64,000 bases of DNA from Ostreococcus mediterraneus (Eukaryota; Chlorophyta; Mamiellophyceae; Mamiellales; Bathycoccaceae). Below the pieces are notes generated by a model. That model had not been told where the DNA came from, ran no database searches, and saw only the letters and a program-made list of their open reading frames with translations. The position numbers were made by a program, and so were the translations under genes. The DNA lies in contig WMKK01000003.1 of assembly GCA_012295225.1 (NCBI GenBank), positions 351,656 through 415,655 on the forward strand, read 5' to 3'. Of the stretch, positions 53,248-62,215 are shown in pieces. Position 1 is the stretch's first letter, and each line of letters begins with the position of its first letter.

Positions 53248-56200
53248 ATGGGGAAGACGCCGGCGCAAGAGAACCGCCTCAAGGCGAAGAAACAAGGGAT
53301 GTCGCACGAAGATGTGAAGAAGCAGCAAGCGGCGGATGCGAGGAAGATTAAAGAGTTGGCGAATAAAGACCTAACGTTTGGGCAGACGAAGGGCGCGGGG
53401 CTGAATAAAAAGCACGAGGTGCACTTGCAGCGTTTGAAGGATATGGCGGATCCGACGACGGAGCTCGGTAAGGCGACGTTGCGAGCGGCGAGAAAGAAAG
53501 CCAAGGAACAGCAGGAATTTTTGTTGCGCACAAAGGGTATCGATGTGAAACAGCCGGAATGTCCACCAGGCGTGGACCCGAAGACGATTTTGTGTGAGTT
53601 TTTCAAGCATGGATGCTGTGCCAAAACGGCGGACAAGTGCAAGTATTCTCACCAACTTGATATCGCGGCTCGTGAGCAAAAGCGTAGCGTGTTTGAGCTC
53701 CCCGACGAAGATTCTATCGAGATGTGGGATCAAAAGAAGCTCGAAGCAGTCATCGCTCGCAAGCACGGCGCCGAAAAGAACACCAGCAACGAAACCGCAA
53801 TTGTGTGCAAGCACTTCCTCGACGCCGTCGAAAAGAAGCTCTACGGTTGGTTCTGGCACTGCCCAGGTGGTGCAGATTGCAAGTACAAGCACAAACTTCC
53901 GCCGGGCTTTGTTTTCAAGTCTGAACTTCGCGAACGCCTTTTGGAAGAGGCGCGTGCGCGAAAGACTGATCAAGACATTTTAAGAGAGAAGTTGATTGAA
54001 CTCAAGAAGAATGGCCCATCTACCGCAATGACTCTTGATGTTTACCTCGAATGGAAGAAGGAACGTGTGGAGAAGCGACGAGTCGCGGATGAAGCTGCCA
54101 CCGAGGAGCGCAAAAAGAAGGGCTTGCTCACGGGTAGAGAAATCATTGAGGCTCAACTTGGCGATGCTGTGTCAAGCGAAGACGCTGGTTCGAGCGCCGG
54201 CGACGATGAAATTGTTCGTTTGATGAAGGAACGCCGCGAGGCGGATGATGAAGCCGAAGCTAAGGCGGCCGAAGAGGCGCGGGAGAACCTCGAGCGCGCC
54301 AAGCAACTCGGCGACCTTTACAACATTGAAATGCTTCCTGATGAAGTCGACGACTTCGCGGATCTCGACGACGAGGAAGAAGACTTTGCACCGCCTGAAG
54401 GCTGGACACCCGATGCGGTCGCGCCTGATGCGGGTGAAGATGGCGACGATGAAGAAGCCAACGCGGCCAACGCGGCCAGGGAGGCAAAGGAGGAGAGCGA
54501 CAGAGTTGCGCGCAAGCAGGCGGAACTCAAAAAGCTGGAAGAAGAGGGTATTGTGCTCGCTATGAAGACTACGACGACGGATAAGGAGGCGGCACTGTTC
54601 AAACCTGCTGTTGAAATCCCAGACGAAGCATTAGGTGACGGCGAGCTGGACCCAAAGAAGCTCGGCGAGATGATTGCGGCCAAACGCGCCGCAGAAGAAG
54701 CTCAACGACAACAGGAACTTGCCGATCTCGCAGCGGATAAGGAAGCTAAGGAAGCTGCGAAAGCTGCCAAAAAAGCTGAACGTGAAGCGGCGCGCGCCGC
54801 CAAGAAGAAGTCCAAGAAGAAGGGTGATGACGACGACGATACAATTGACAGTATCGAAAAGGCTATGGGTAACGTCGAAATCGAAACCACGAGCGCATCG
54901 CTCAAACGTATCTCTACCGGTGTCTTGGCATCCCGACCAACGGCTCGCGATATCAAAATTATCAACTTCTCCATGGGCATGGGTGGTCGCGAACTCATTA
55001 AGGACTGTGATATCGAAATCACCATCGGGCGCCGTTACGGTTTGCTTGGGCAGAATGGTTGCGGTAAGACCAACTTCTTGGAGTGCCTTGCACGCCGTGA
55101 AGTCCCCATCCCTGATCACATCGACTTGTATCACTTGCGCGAAGAAGCTGTTCCAACCGATCGCTCTGCTATTCAAACCGTGATTGACGAAGTCAAAGCG
55201 GAGATGGAGCGCTTGAATGCTTTTGAGCAACACATTCTCGAAACCACTGGTCCCGACGACGAGCGTTTGGAACTCATCTATGACCGCTTAGAAGAAATCG
55301 ACCCGACCACTTTCGAGGCTCGGGCGGCAGAACTTTTGCACTCCCTCGGCTTCGAACAATACATGATTCACCGTGCGACCAAGGATATGTCTGGTGGCTG
55401 GCGTATGAGAGTCGCCCTCGCCAAGGCGCTCTTTGCGTCGCCAACACTCTTGTTGCTTGACGAACCGACAAACCACTTGGATTTGGAGGCGTGCGTGTGG
55501 CTCGAATCGTACTTGGCGCAGTACAAAAAGTGTTTGATCATTGTTTCGCACTCTCAAGATTTCTTAAACGGCGTCTGCACGCACATCATTTGGTTGACTC
55601 AACAAAAGCTCCAGTACTACACGGGCAACTACGACACTTTCCAAAAGACTTTGAACGAGAACAACGTCGTGCAACAAAAGAAATATGAAAAAGAACAAGC
55701 TGATATCAAGCACTTGAAAGAGTTCATCGCGTCATGCGGTACGTACTCCAACATGCGTAAGCAGGCTGAGTCCAAGCAAAAGATTATCGACAAGATGGTG
55801 GCTGCTGGTTTGACGCCTCCCGTCGTCAAGGAACACGACTTTACGTTTGATTTCCCAGACTGTCAAAAAGTGCCGCCGCCAGTGTTGCCTTTCGGCAACG
55901 TTTCGTTCTCCTACAGTGGTAAGAAAGAGGATTACCTGTATGAAAACTTGGAGCTTGGTGTTGACTGCGACAGTCGCATTGCGTTGGTGGGCCCTAACGG
56001 TGCCGGTAAATCCACGTTGCTCAAACTTATGACTGGCGAATTGACGCCATCAGAAGGGACGGTCGATCGTCATCCGGCGTTGTCGATCGGTAAGTATCAT
56101 CAGCACTCTGTTGACGTTCTCGACAAGAGCATGAAGACGTTGGACTTTTTCATGCAACAGTATCCGAATACCATGACGTTCAAGCGCGAAATGGAGGAAT

Positions 56201-56589
56201 GGCGAGGCTACTTGGGACGGTACGGCATCAGCGGCCGAATGCAGACTCAACTCATCGGCGAACTGTCCGAAGGGCAGCAGTCGCGCCTCGTGTTTGCTAT
56301 GCTCTGCATGTCTCGACCGAACTTGTTGCTTCTTGATGAGCCCACGAACCACTTGGATTTGGAAGCCATCGACGCTTTGGCTGAAGCCATCAAGCGCTAC
56401 AATGGGGGGCTTGTTCTCGTGTCACACGATTTCCGCTTGATTGATCAAGTTGCGGATCAAATTTGGGTGTGCGAAGACAAGAGCGTCAAGGTGTGGACGG
56501 ATGAGGGCGGTATTCGGGCGTACAAGAAGAAGCTAGCCAAGAAGGCGGAACGAGAAAGCGCTGAGCGTAAACTGAAGGGCTCTAAATAG
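53248..56589 (+). CDS. Fusion of ZC3H15/Tma46 (CCCH zinc-finger) and ABCF2/Arb1-type ABC ATPase
   Basis: 1113 residues. The first ~300 residues are a ZC3H15/Tma46 (DFRP1) homologue: a basic start, CCCH finger 1 'CEFFKHGCCAKTADKCKYSH' (from Cys116), finger 2 'CKHFLDAVEKKLYGWFWHCPGGADCKYKHKLPPGFVF' (about 187-223), and the 'TGREIIEAQ' segment that precedes the DRG-binding region. An acidic then Ala/Lys-rich linker (about 310-560) leads to a full ABCF2-type protein: Walker A GQNGCGKT (about 601) and GPNGAGKST (about 915), signatures MSGGWRMR and LSEGQQSR, and two LLLDEPTNHLDLE Walker B segments. Tma46 binds DRG GTPases on ribosomes; Arb1/ABCF2 acts in ribosome biogenesis and ribosome rescue. No frameshift or stop separates the halves. 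Confidence 0.93.
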   Translation: MGKTPAQENRLKAKKQGMSHEDVKKQQAADARKIKELANKDLTFGQTKGAGLNKKHEVHLQRLKDMADPTTELGKATLRAARKKAKEQQEFLLRTKGIDVKQPECPPGVDPKTILCEFFKHGCCAKTADKCKYSHQLDIAAREQKRSVFELPDEDSIEMWDQKKLEAVIARKHGAEKNTSNETAIVCKHFLDAVEKKLYGWFWHCPGGADCKYKHKLPPGFVFKSELRERLLEEARARKTDQDILREKLIELKKNGPSTAMTLDVYLEWKKERVEKRRVADEAATEERKKKGLLTGREIIEAQLGDAVSSEDAGSSAGDDEIVRLMKERREADDEAEAKAAEEARENLERAKQLGDLYNIEMLPDEVDDFADLDDEEEDFAPPEGWTPDAVAPDAGEDGDDEEANAANAAREAKEESDRVARKQAELKKLEEEGIVLAMKTTTTDKEAALFKPAVEIPDEALGDGELDPKKLGEMIAAKRAAEEAQRQQELADLAADKEAKEAAKAAKKAEREAARAAKKKSKKKGDDDDDTIDSIEKAMGNVEIETTSASLKRISTGVLASRPTARDIKIINFSMGMGGRELIKDCDIEITIGRRYGLLGQNGCGKTNFLECLARREVPIPDHIDLYHLREEAVPTDRSAIQTVIDEVKAEMERLNAFEQHILETTGPDDERLELIYDRLEEIDPTTFEARAAELLHSLGFEQYMIHRATKDMSGGWRMRVALAKALFASPTLLLLDEPTNHLDLEACVWLESYLAQYKKCLIIVSHSQDFLNGVCTHIIWLTQQKLQYYTGNYDTFQKTLNENNVVQQKKYEKEQADIKHLKEFIASCGTYSNMRKQAESKQKIIDKMVAAGLTPPVVKEHDFTFDFPDCQKVPPPVLPFGNVSFSYSGKKEDYLYENLELGVDCDSRIALVGPNGAGKSTLLKLMTGELTPSEGTVDRHPALSIGKYHQHSVDVLDKSMKTLDFFMQQYPNTMTFKREMEEWRGYLGRYGISGRMQTQLIGELSEGQQSRLVFAMLCMSRPNLLLLDEPTNHLDLEAIDALAEAIKRYNGGLVLVSHDFRLIDQVADQIWVCEDKSVKVWTDEGGIRAYKKKLAKKAERESAERKLKGSK

Positions 56590-56705
56590 AGCGAGCTCTG
56601 TTCGACAAAGCTCTTGAATATTCACGAATTGAAATCATTTTAATAACTAAACTTTGCGTAGTTCACAAAACGAGATAAATATGCTACACTGTGTATCAAC
56701 CGGAC

Positions 56706-57224
56706 TCACGTCCCGCGAAACTTCAACAAAGTCACCGCGCGGTGCGCCCACGAGAGCGCCGCGTCGGTACCCCCCAACAGCAACGTCAGCGCTATCATAC
56801 CACTCATCACTACCAACGAATTCACCGCAACCCCTTTCGCCGTATCCCACGTCAATAACCCTCTATTCGGCCACGCGAGCAACGGAGCCACCTTGCGCAA
56901 ATTCCCCGGCTGCGCTTTGAACCATGCCAACACCTCTCGCGCCACGAACATCGCAAAAGGCACGTGCTCGTCCGCGTATTCATCCACGTCCGCCGCATCA
57001 CCGTCAAACACACCCGAATCCTCGCGCGCGAGCGCATCGTCGCGCGCGATCGACGTCGCCGCCGCGCGTGGTCCGCGGTGGACCCGACCGACTCGCACGC
57101 GTTCCACGTTGTTCGTCCGCGCCGTCGCGCGCCAACGCGGCGACGTCGACGCGCGTCGCGACGACGTCGATGGCACCGTCGTCGTCGTCGTCGTCGCGCG
57201 CGCCGCGGCCATGGTCGTCGTCAT
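56706..57224 (-). CDS. Small organelle membrane protein, possibly SecE-like
   Basis: 172 residues from the ATG at 57224 (MTTTMAAARATTTTTTV...), leaving 58 bp to the divergent methyltransferase. The N-terminus is Thr/Ser/Arg-rich, a transit-peptide type. The C-terminal ~75 residues read 'VAREVLAWFKAQPGNLRKVAPLLAWPNRGLLTWDTAKGVAVNS' followed by a hydrophobic helix 'LVVMSGMIALTLLLGG'. The WP-containing amphipathic segment followed by one membrane helix is the layout of SecE, the small subunit of the Sec translocon, but sequence similarity is weak. The frame continues far upstream as a translation of simple repeats and is not considered coding. Confidence 0.5.
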   Translation of the reverse strand: MTTTMAAARATTTTTTVPSTSSRRASTSPRWRATARTNNVERVRVGRVHRGPRAAATSIARDDALAREDSGVFDGDAADVDEYADEHVPFAMFVAREVLAWFKAQPGNLRKVAPLLAWPNRGLLTWDTAKGVAVNSLVVMSGMIALTLLLGGTDAALSWAHRAVTLLKFRGT

Positions 57225-57282
57225 CGGCAGCAAACGAAGGCGCAGAGGCGACGAGTGGCGGCACAGCGCGACGGTGACATCG

Positions 57283-57340
57283 ATGACGACGCCCGTAGTG
57301 ACGATGCGTCGGTGCGCCGCGCCGACGAGGCATGCGACGA

Positions 57341-57376
<36 letters not shown>

Positions 57377-58194
57377 TGATGCCGACGACGCCAGCGCGCC
57401 GCGCGCCGCGGTACCGCGGTGCCGCGCATCGCACATCGAACGCCGTCGATGGGCGCACCGATGTCGATGTCGATGTCGCCGCGTCGTTCGAGCCTTGGGC
57501 GCGCGCGCTGCTGCCGTCGCGAGATCTCACGCGCGAGACCGCGGATGCGAGGACGTCGAGAACGACGTCGAGTCGCGATGACGCGGCCAAGGTGTTCGCG
57601 ACGAAGGCGTTCGCGTACGTGTACGATAAAGGATATAGGCAAATGTTCAACGCGCTCGGGTATCCGGGACGCGAGCGCGAGGGCGAGATCGCGGTTGAGG
57701 TGCTCGGGGAAACACACCGGCATGGACGGTTGTTGGATGTTTCTTGTGGACCTGGGAACGTGACGTCGATACTAGTCGATGCGCGGTTGTGGGACGTAAC
57801 CGCTTGTGATTACGCCGAAGCCATGTGCGAGCGGTGTCGAGAGACGTGCGGCGTCGGTGTCGATGTTTATCGCGCAGACGTGGCCGATTTACCGTGGTTG
57901 CCCGAAACGTTTGATGCTGTACACTCATCCGCTGGAGCGCACTGTTGGGGCGAGCCCGAAAAGGGATTTGAAGAAATTTATCGCGTGCTGCGAAACGGTG
58001 GCACAGCGCTGATTAGCACCGTTGTTTTGTTGAAAACGACTGGCACGCAAAAAGAATACCAGAAAAATCGAACGTCAAATACTCCATTTTGGGACGCTCT
58101 CGCGGTCCAAACGATGATGGAGAACGCGGGATTCAAAAGTGTTGAACTTGTGCGTCAAGAAAAGTGCTTCGTGCAGTTCAAAGCGCGAAAGTGA
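57283..58194 (+). CDS. AdoMet-dependent methyltransferase (UbiE-like), plastid-targeted
   Basis: 303 residues from the ATG at 57283; the next ATG at 57304 is an alternative. The first ~60 residues (Thr/Met/Arg/Ala, including a poly-Thr-Met stretch from CGACGATGACG repeats) are probably a transit peptide. The class I methyltransferase fold shows motif I 'GRLLDVSCGPGNVTSILVDARLWDVTACDYAEAM', 'RADVADLPWLPETFDAVHSSAGAHCWGEPEKGFEEIYRVLRNGGTALI', the typical order for methyltransferase type 11/UbiE relatives. 'AGAHCWGEP' resembles plastid methyltransferases of unknown substrate. It is divergent from the SecE-like gene across only 58 bp. Confidence 0.8.
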
Positions 58195-58259
58195 CAAATG
58201 TTCATTACAAGTAGCACCGTAGCAGCATCAGGAGTAGCAAATAAAAATAATCAATACCA

Positions 58260-59366
58260 TTATCGTCGAAGAATTGTCTTCAAAGCATCATCTATACGTT
58301 CATACTTGAACTTGTAGCCGGCGCTGAGAGCCGTCGTCGGCTGTACCTTCTGTCCTTGAAGAACCACCGTTGCGCCTTCACCCAGAAGCGCTTGAATGGC
58401 GAAATCCGGCACCGGCAACCAGTTTGGCTTGCCAAGTGTCTCTCCCAGTGTTTCGCACATATCGCGCATGCGTACAGGAGTAGGCGCTACGCAATTGATT
58501 GGTCCGTTGAACGCTTCGTTCGTCAGACTCTCCAAAATCAAGCCCACCGCGTCGTCTCTGTGCACCCAGCTAAACCACTGCGAGCCATCGCCCAAAGGCC
58601 CGCCCAGAAACGCCTGGAACGTGGGGACCATTTTACCCAACGCACCTCCGTCACGGTCGAGAACGATCCCGAGTCGGAGGAGCACCACCCGACATCCGTC
58701 CGCGCCCTTTGCCGTCTGCTCCCACGCCTGACACACCTGACTCAAGTAGTCTACACCTGGCCCACTCGACTCATCGTACGTGTCACTTTCGCTCGTGCCG
58801 TAATATCCGATGGCCGATGCGTTGACTAACACTTTCGGTCGTTTGCTTTCATCTTCTATCGAGTTGATGTGTTCGACGATCGTCTTTGTGGTTCTCACTC
58901 GCGAAGCCATGATTTCACCCTTAATCTTCGGGTCCCAACGAGTACTGATCGGCTCCCCCGCCAAATTTACCACATGTGTAGCACCTACGAGTCCTCGTCG
59001 CCACTTATCCTGGCCCACGAACGCAATATCACCCTTTGGGAGAGAGTTTGGCGATAGCTTGCCGCGCGCTTTATCGACATCACGCGTTAAAATTCGCACC
59101 TCTGCTCCTTGCTCGAGAAGCGTAGCGACGAGTTTGGAACCGACAAAACCCGTGGCGCCGGTGATGGCGACAACCAATCGATGTGACGTCGTCGCGGTAG
59201 CGTCGGCTGCGCTGGCGGCGGTGACAAAACGGCGCACGCTCAATCGGGACGCGCGAGCCAACGCTGATGCCTTATCCACCAGACTACGGCGAGCTTGGCG
59301 CTTGAGCGACGCGTGTACATTCACACGCGCGCCGATTTTGTTGTGTGTATGTGCGTACGTTGCCAT
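58260..59366 (-). CDS. NAD(P)-dependent epimerase, SDR39U1 / GC1 (SulA-like) family, plastid
   Basis: 368 residues from the ATG at 59366. The N-terminal ~60 residues (basic, Ser/Ala-rich) are a likely transit peptide. The Rossmann glycine motif is 'VVAITGATGFVGSKLVATLLEQGAEVRILTRD'. Family features are 'THVVNLAGEPISTRWDPKIKGEIMASRVRTTKTIVEHI', 'NASAIGYYGTSESDTYDESSGPG', 'VVLLRLGIVLDRDGGALGKMVPTFQAFLGGPLGDGSQWFSWVHRDDAV' and 'PINCVAPTPVRMRDMCETLGETLGKPNWLPVPDFAIQALLGEGATVVLQGQKV'. In Arabidopsis the closest type is GIANT CHLOROPLAST 1 (SulA), which affects plastid division. The Tyr of 'IGYYGT' is the expected catalytic region. The biochemical substrate is unknown. Confidence 0.88.
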   Translation of the reverse strand: MATYAHTHNKIGARVNVHASLKRQARRSLVDKASALARASRLSVRRFVTAASAADATATTSHRLVVAITGATGFVGSKLVATLLEQGAEVRILTRDVDKARGKLSPNSLPKGDIAFVGQDKWRRGLVGATHVVNLAGEPISTRWDPKIKGEIMASRVRTTKTIVEHINSIEDESKRPKVLVNASAIGYYGTSESDTYDESSGPGVDYLSQVCQAWEQTAKGADGCRVVLLRLGIVLDRDGGALGKMVPTFQAFLGGPLGDGSQWFSWVHRDDAVGLILESLTNEAFNGPINCVAPTPVRMRDMCETLGETLGKPNWLPVPDFAIQALLGEGATVVLQGQKVQPTTALSAGYKFKYERIDDALKTILRR

Positions 59367-59423
59367 GTTATGCGTCAAGCTGAATACTTAACGCCGACGG
59401 TGGCGGGGCTTACAGTGAAGTGC

Positions 59424-61058
59424 CTACTGCTGTTCAGGAGACGTCTTGAGAAACACGTGGCGAATGGCTGCTTCAGGAGTGAGCCGCCGTGCAGGATCCC
59501 AGTCTAGTGCGCGATTGAGAAACTCATCAAAACCTGAATCTTTTGAAGTAATAGGTCTGCAACGAAGAGACCGATGCTTTACCGATACATTCGATAATCT
59601 CCGTGGAGTGCCGACACGGACGTTTCGCATTCGGCTTTCACTACACTCAAGCAGTGATGAGGTGCTCATGATGGTAAAGTTCACTCGTCGCTCGGTGTTT
59701 GTAGCGGCCAAAAGCACGCGTTTTGGGGGAGGTCCTAATTTAGACACAATACTGCTCAATAAAGCTGCTTCGTTGTCGCCAAAGAAAATTGGCTCGCCAA
59801 TGTACAGTTCCGCGAGCACGCACGCGAGACTCCACATGTCAATCGGATGGCTATAGCCGATGCCGAGCATGACCTCTGGGGCGCGATAGAATCTGCTCTG
59901 TACATATGTATACACAGCCCGCCCAGCGTAACAAGCACTTCCAAAGTCGATTAATTTCACGTTGAGCGAATCCGGGCGCTCAAGCAAAATGTTTTCTGGT
60001 TTGATGTCACAGTGGACAATCCCAATCCGCTTCAAGTACAGCAACGCCTCTACGAGTTGCCGAGCTATATATCGCACGCTGACAAGTGGGGTACTTGTGA
60101 ACTTCCGCGCGGCAAGAAACTCGTACAGGTTGATGTGTAAAAGTTCAAGAACGACACACGTATGCTGACGGAACTTGAAATGCTCGAGCATACGAACAAC
60201 TGGACTTGACCCTCCCTGTAGTCGATCTAGAACTTCAACTTCCAGCAAGGCTTGTCTCGAAAATTTTGGATTGTTATTAATGACTTTAAGCGCCACCATA
60301 CGTTTACTTTTATGATCGAAGCATCTAATGACTTGTCCGAAATTACCTTGGCCTAGCGAATCTATCACCTCAAATTGGAATGCTACGTGCTCCCCGCGAA
60401 CTATCTTGAACACACCGTCGTGAGATTTGGACGAACAAGAGTCCATGGACGAATTCATAGTTGATGTCAAATGCTCGTGCGTTATTTTATCGTCCTTATC
60501 CATTGGGAAATACCAGACACGTTTGTAGCGCATGATGTCTTCTCTATCAATCTTTCGCATTCGGCACCACATGTTTTTCATTACTTCTGTGGCTGGAATT
60601 CCCTGGGTAGAGTCATCCGCCGACGTTGACATATGTTGGTTTATACCTACATTACACGTGCGCCGCAAGTTCTTTGATCGAGGCTTATCGCTCGGTGTAT
60701 CTAATTTGCTGCGCTGTTTTGTGCGCATTCTTGCGCTTAGCGGTGGCAGCTTTGGTATAAATTTCGGACTCAGAATCCTTGACTCGAGGCATGGTGGGCG
60801 AGCTGTCTGCAGCACGTTGCGAAAACATGATATGCCATGTTCCGAACGCCGTGTTGTTCCTTTACTTGTACATTGTTTGTGTTCTCTCACGGAATGAGGC
60901 GATGTGAGTTCAGTCAACGTGAGCCTTGGGCATCGTAAGGGCGTGGCTACAGAACTCCTTATACTTTTACTCGCACATGGCGCGCGTGGCGCGCGCGTAT
61001 GTGGTTTAGTAGATGTTTCGTATGACGCATGCCACGTCAACTCTGGGGACTTCGGCAT
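59424..61058 (-). CDS. DYRK-family dual-specificity protein kinase
   Basis: 544 residues from the ATG at 61058; the frame is open further upstream without another ATG. The N-terminal ~170 residues are Lys/Arg/Ser/Thr-rich and probably disordered. The kinase domain starts 'VAFQFEVIDSLGQGNFGQVIRCFDHKSKRMVALKVI', with VALKVI lysine, catalytic loop 'HCDIKPENIL', DFG in 'LIDFGSACY', and the DYRK activation loop 'YTYVQSRFYRAPEVMLGIGY' whose second tyrosine is autophosphorylated. 'HDGVFKIVRGEHVAF' resembles the DYRK homology box. Active kinase predicted. The C-terminal kinase lobe contains a long insert (about 455-500) before 'FDEFLNRALDWDPARRLTPEAAIRHVFL'. Confidence 0.9.
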   Translation of the reverse strand: MPKSPELTWHASYETSTKPHTRAPRAPCASKSIRSSVATPLRCPRLTLTELTSPHSVREHKQCTSKGTTRRSEHGISCFRNVLQTARPPCLESRILSPKFIPKLPPLSARMRTKQRSKLDTPSDKPRSKNLRRTCNVGINQHMSTSADDSTQGIPATEVMKNMWCRMRKIDREDIMRYKRVWYFPMDKDDKITHEHLTSTMNSSMDSCSSKSHDGVFKIVRGEHVAFQFEVIDSLGQGNFGQVIRCFDHKSKRMVALKVINNNPKFSRQALLEVEVLDRLQGGSSPVVRMLEHFKFRQHTCVVLELLHINLYEFLAARKFTSTPLVSVRYIARQLVEALLYLKRIGIVHCDIKPENILLERPDSLNVKLIDFGSACYAGRAVYTYVQSRFYRAPEVMLGIGYSHPIDMWSLACVLAELYIGEPIFFGDNEAALLSSIVSKLGPPPKRVLLAATNTERRVNFTIMSTSSLLECSESRMRNVRVGTPRRLSNVSVKHRSLRCRPITSKDSGFDEFLNRALDWDPARRLTPEAAIRHVFLKTSPEQQ

Positions 61059-61104
61059 GGGTGGTTGTGAGAGGCGTGTCTTCACAACAAAAACATAAAT
61101 AGCC

Positions 61105-61124
61105 ACGCAGTGTTAACACTGCGT
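61105..61124. repeat. Perfect 20-bp palindrome upstream of the DYRK gene
   Basis: ACGCAGTGTTAACACTGCGT reads identically on both strands. It lies 47-66 bases before the DYRK start codon, in the 162-bp gap behind the UCH37 gene, and is a candidate binding site for a dimeric regulator. Confidence 0.9.
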
Positions 61125-61171
61125 TAACGTCATATCAGCCATCTTGCATCGATTCGGGCTGTTACAAAATC

Positions 61172-61197
61172 CCCACATTACTGTTGTGCAATGTGGG
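61172..61197 (-). other. Hairpin in the UCH37 3' untranslated region
   Basis: CCCACATT at 61172-61179 is complementary to AATGTGGG at 61190-61197, an 8-bp stem with a 10-base loop. On the minus-strand transcript it begins 24 bases after the UCH37 stop codon. It may mark the 3' end or be a structured UTR element; its role is unknown. Confidence 0.5.
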
Positions 61198-61220
61198 ACT
61201 AAATTCTAAATGTCTCAGTT

Positions 61221-62129
61221 TCATTTGTGCTTTGCGCGCGCTTGATCGATCAGAGGCTGCAATTCTCCTTTTGCTGCCAGTTCTTTCAACAAACTTAAAA
61301 TCAACGGAAGATAGTTGTGTCTACGGCGAATATTTTCATCGCGCCATCTCGCTTCTTTCGCCTCTTCTCGCTCTATTCGTGATTCAATTGCACTTTTTTC
61401 TCCACTGAAATCCGCACCCGACGTTCCTAACGCACTCAGTTCAGCCAAACGCGCACACAGACGCTTTCGGGCAGCCTCTGTAACTGCCAATAAGTTGAAT
61501 TTGATCTCCTGCGTCGCGTAGTTTTCTATCCGACGCCGAATCGCGGGCACGGCAACTTCCAACCAGTTTGAATCACCGAATGGACCGTGGTTTATCGGTC
61601 CTTCGCGTAATCCGTCTAATTCAAACACGAAACCATTTTTTGGCACGTACGCTACAAAGTGAAACACATCGTCGTCTTCTCTAGCAGGACGGGACTGAAT
61701 CACGATTGGTTCGGGGCGAGCAAAAGAATTGTGCGCCGTACGAATTACCTCGCTGTTCGACACTGCCAACCCTTTCGTTTCCGCATCAAACTCCTGCGTG
61801 AACTCACGAAATTGACTCAACTCTTCACCTAGTTCAACTCGATCGTGCGCATTTAGTAGCACCGAGAGTATTGCCTGCGTCGCACATGCATTTGTGACGA
61901 CTTGTTTTGCAAAGAAAAGATCTAGAGGCGCTTCGTGATCGATGGCGGCTTCATAGTTGTCATTTCTCGTCCACTTGAAGAGGAAAATCAAACCCAACAC
62001 AGGTTCGACGCTCACGAGGTCGGTGACGTCTAGCGAGTACAGCTCTTCGAAACCGACATCTTTCACTCCGATGTTTCGAACAAGTTCAGTAAACACGCCC
62101 GGATCGCTTTCAATTGTCGTCCAGTCCAT
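61221..62129 (-). CDS. UCHL5: Ubiquitin C-terminal hydrolase UCH37/UCHL5
   Basis: 302 residues. The peptidase C12 catalytic set is complete: oxyanion Gln76, nucleophile Cys82 ('VTNACATQA'), His157 ('DVFHFVAYVP') and Asp172 ('FELDGLREGP'). The C-terminal ~100 residues are a helical ULD/KEKE-like extension ('RWRDENIRRRHNYLPLILSLLKELAAKGELQPLI') found in UCH37/BAP1 but not in short UCHs; it binds proteasomal Rpn13 or INO80. Length is close to animal UCH37 (about 329). Function: trimming ubiquitin from proteasome-bound substrates and possibly a role in the INO80 chromatin complex. Confidence 0.93.
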   Translation of the reverse strand: MDWTTIESDPGVFTELVRNIGVKDVGFEELYSLDVTDLVSVEPVLGLIFLFKWTRNDNYEAAIDHEAPLDLFFAKQVVTNACATQAILSVLLNAHDRVELGEELSQFREFTQEFDAETKGLAVSNSEVIRTAHNSFARPEPIVIQSRPAREDDDVFHFVAYVPKNGFVFELDGLREGPINHGPFGDSNWLEVAVPAIRRRIENYATQEIKFNLLAVTEAARKRLCARLAELSALGTSGADFSGEKSAIESRIEREEAKEARWRDENIRRRHNYLPLILSLLKELAAKGELQPLIDQARAKHK

Positions 62130-62215
62130 TTCGAGACTGCGAGGCGTGGACTGAGGACTGGGTTTAAGCTGTTTACTGTTTTAAAAATTACAACTGCACT
62201 CCGAGTCGGACCCGT

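Noticed and set aside
57225-57650. Hydrophobic poly-Val N-terminal extension of the SecE-like frame
   Set aside because: It is the translation of CGACGA repeats that belong to the coding strand of the divergent methyltransferase; the poly-Val helix is an artefact.
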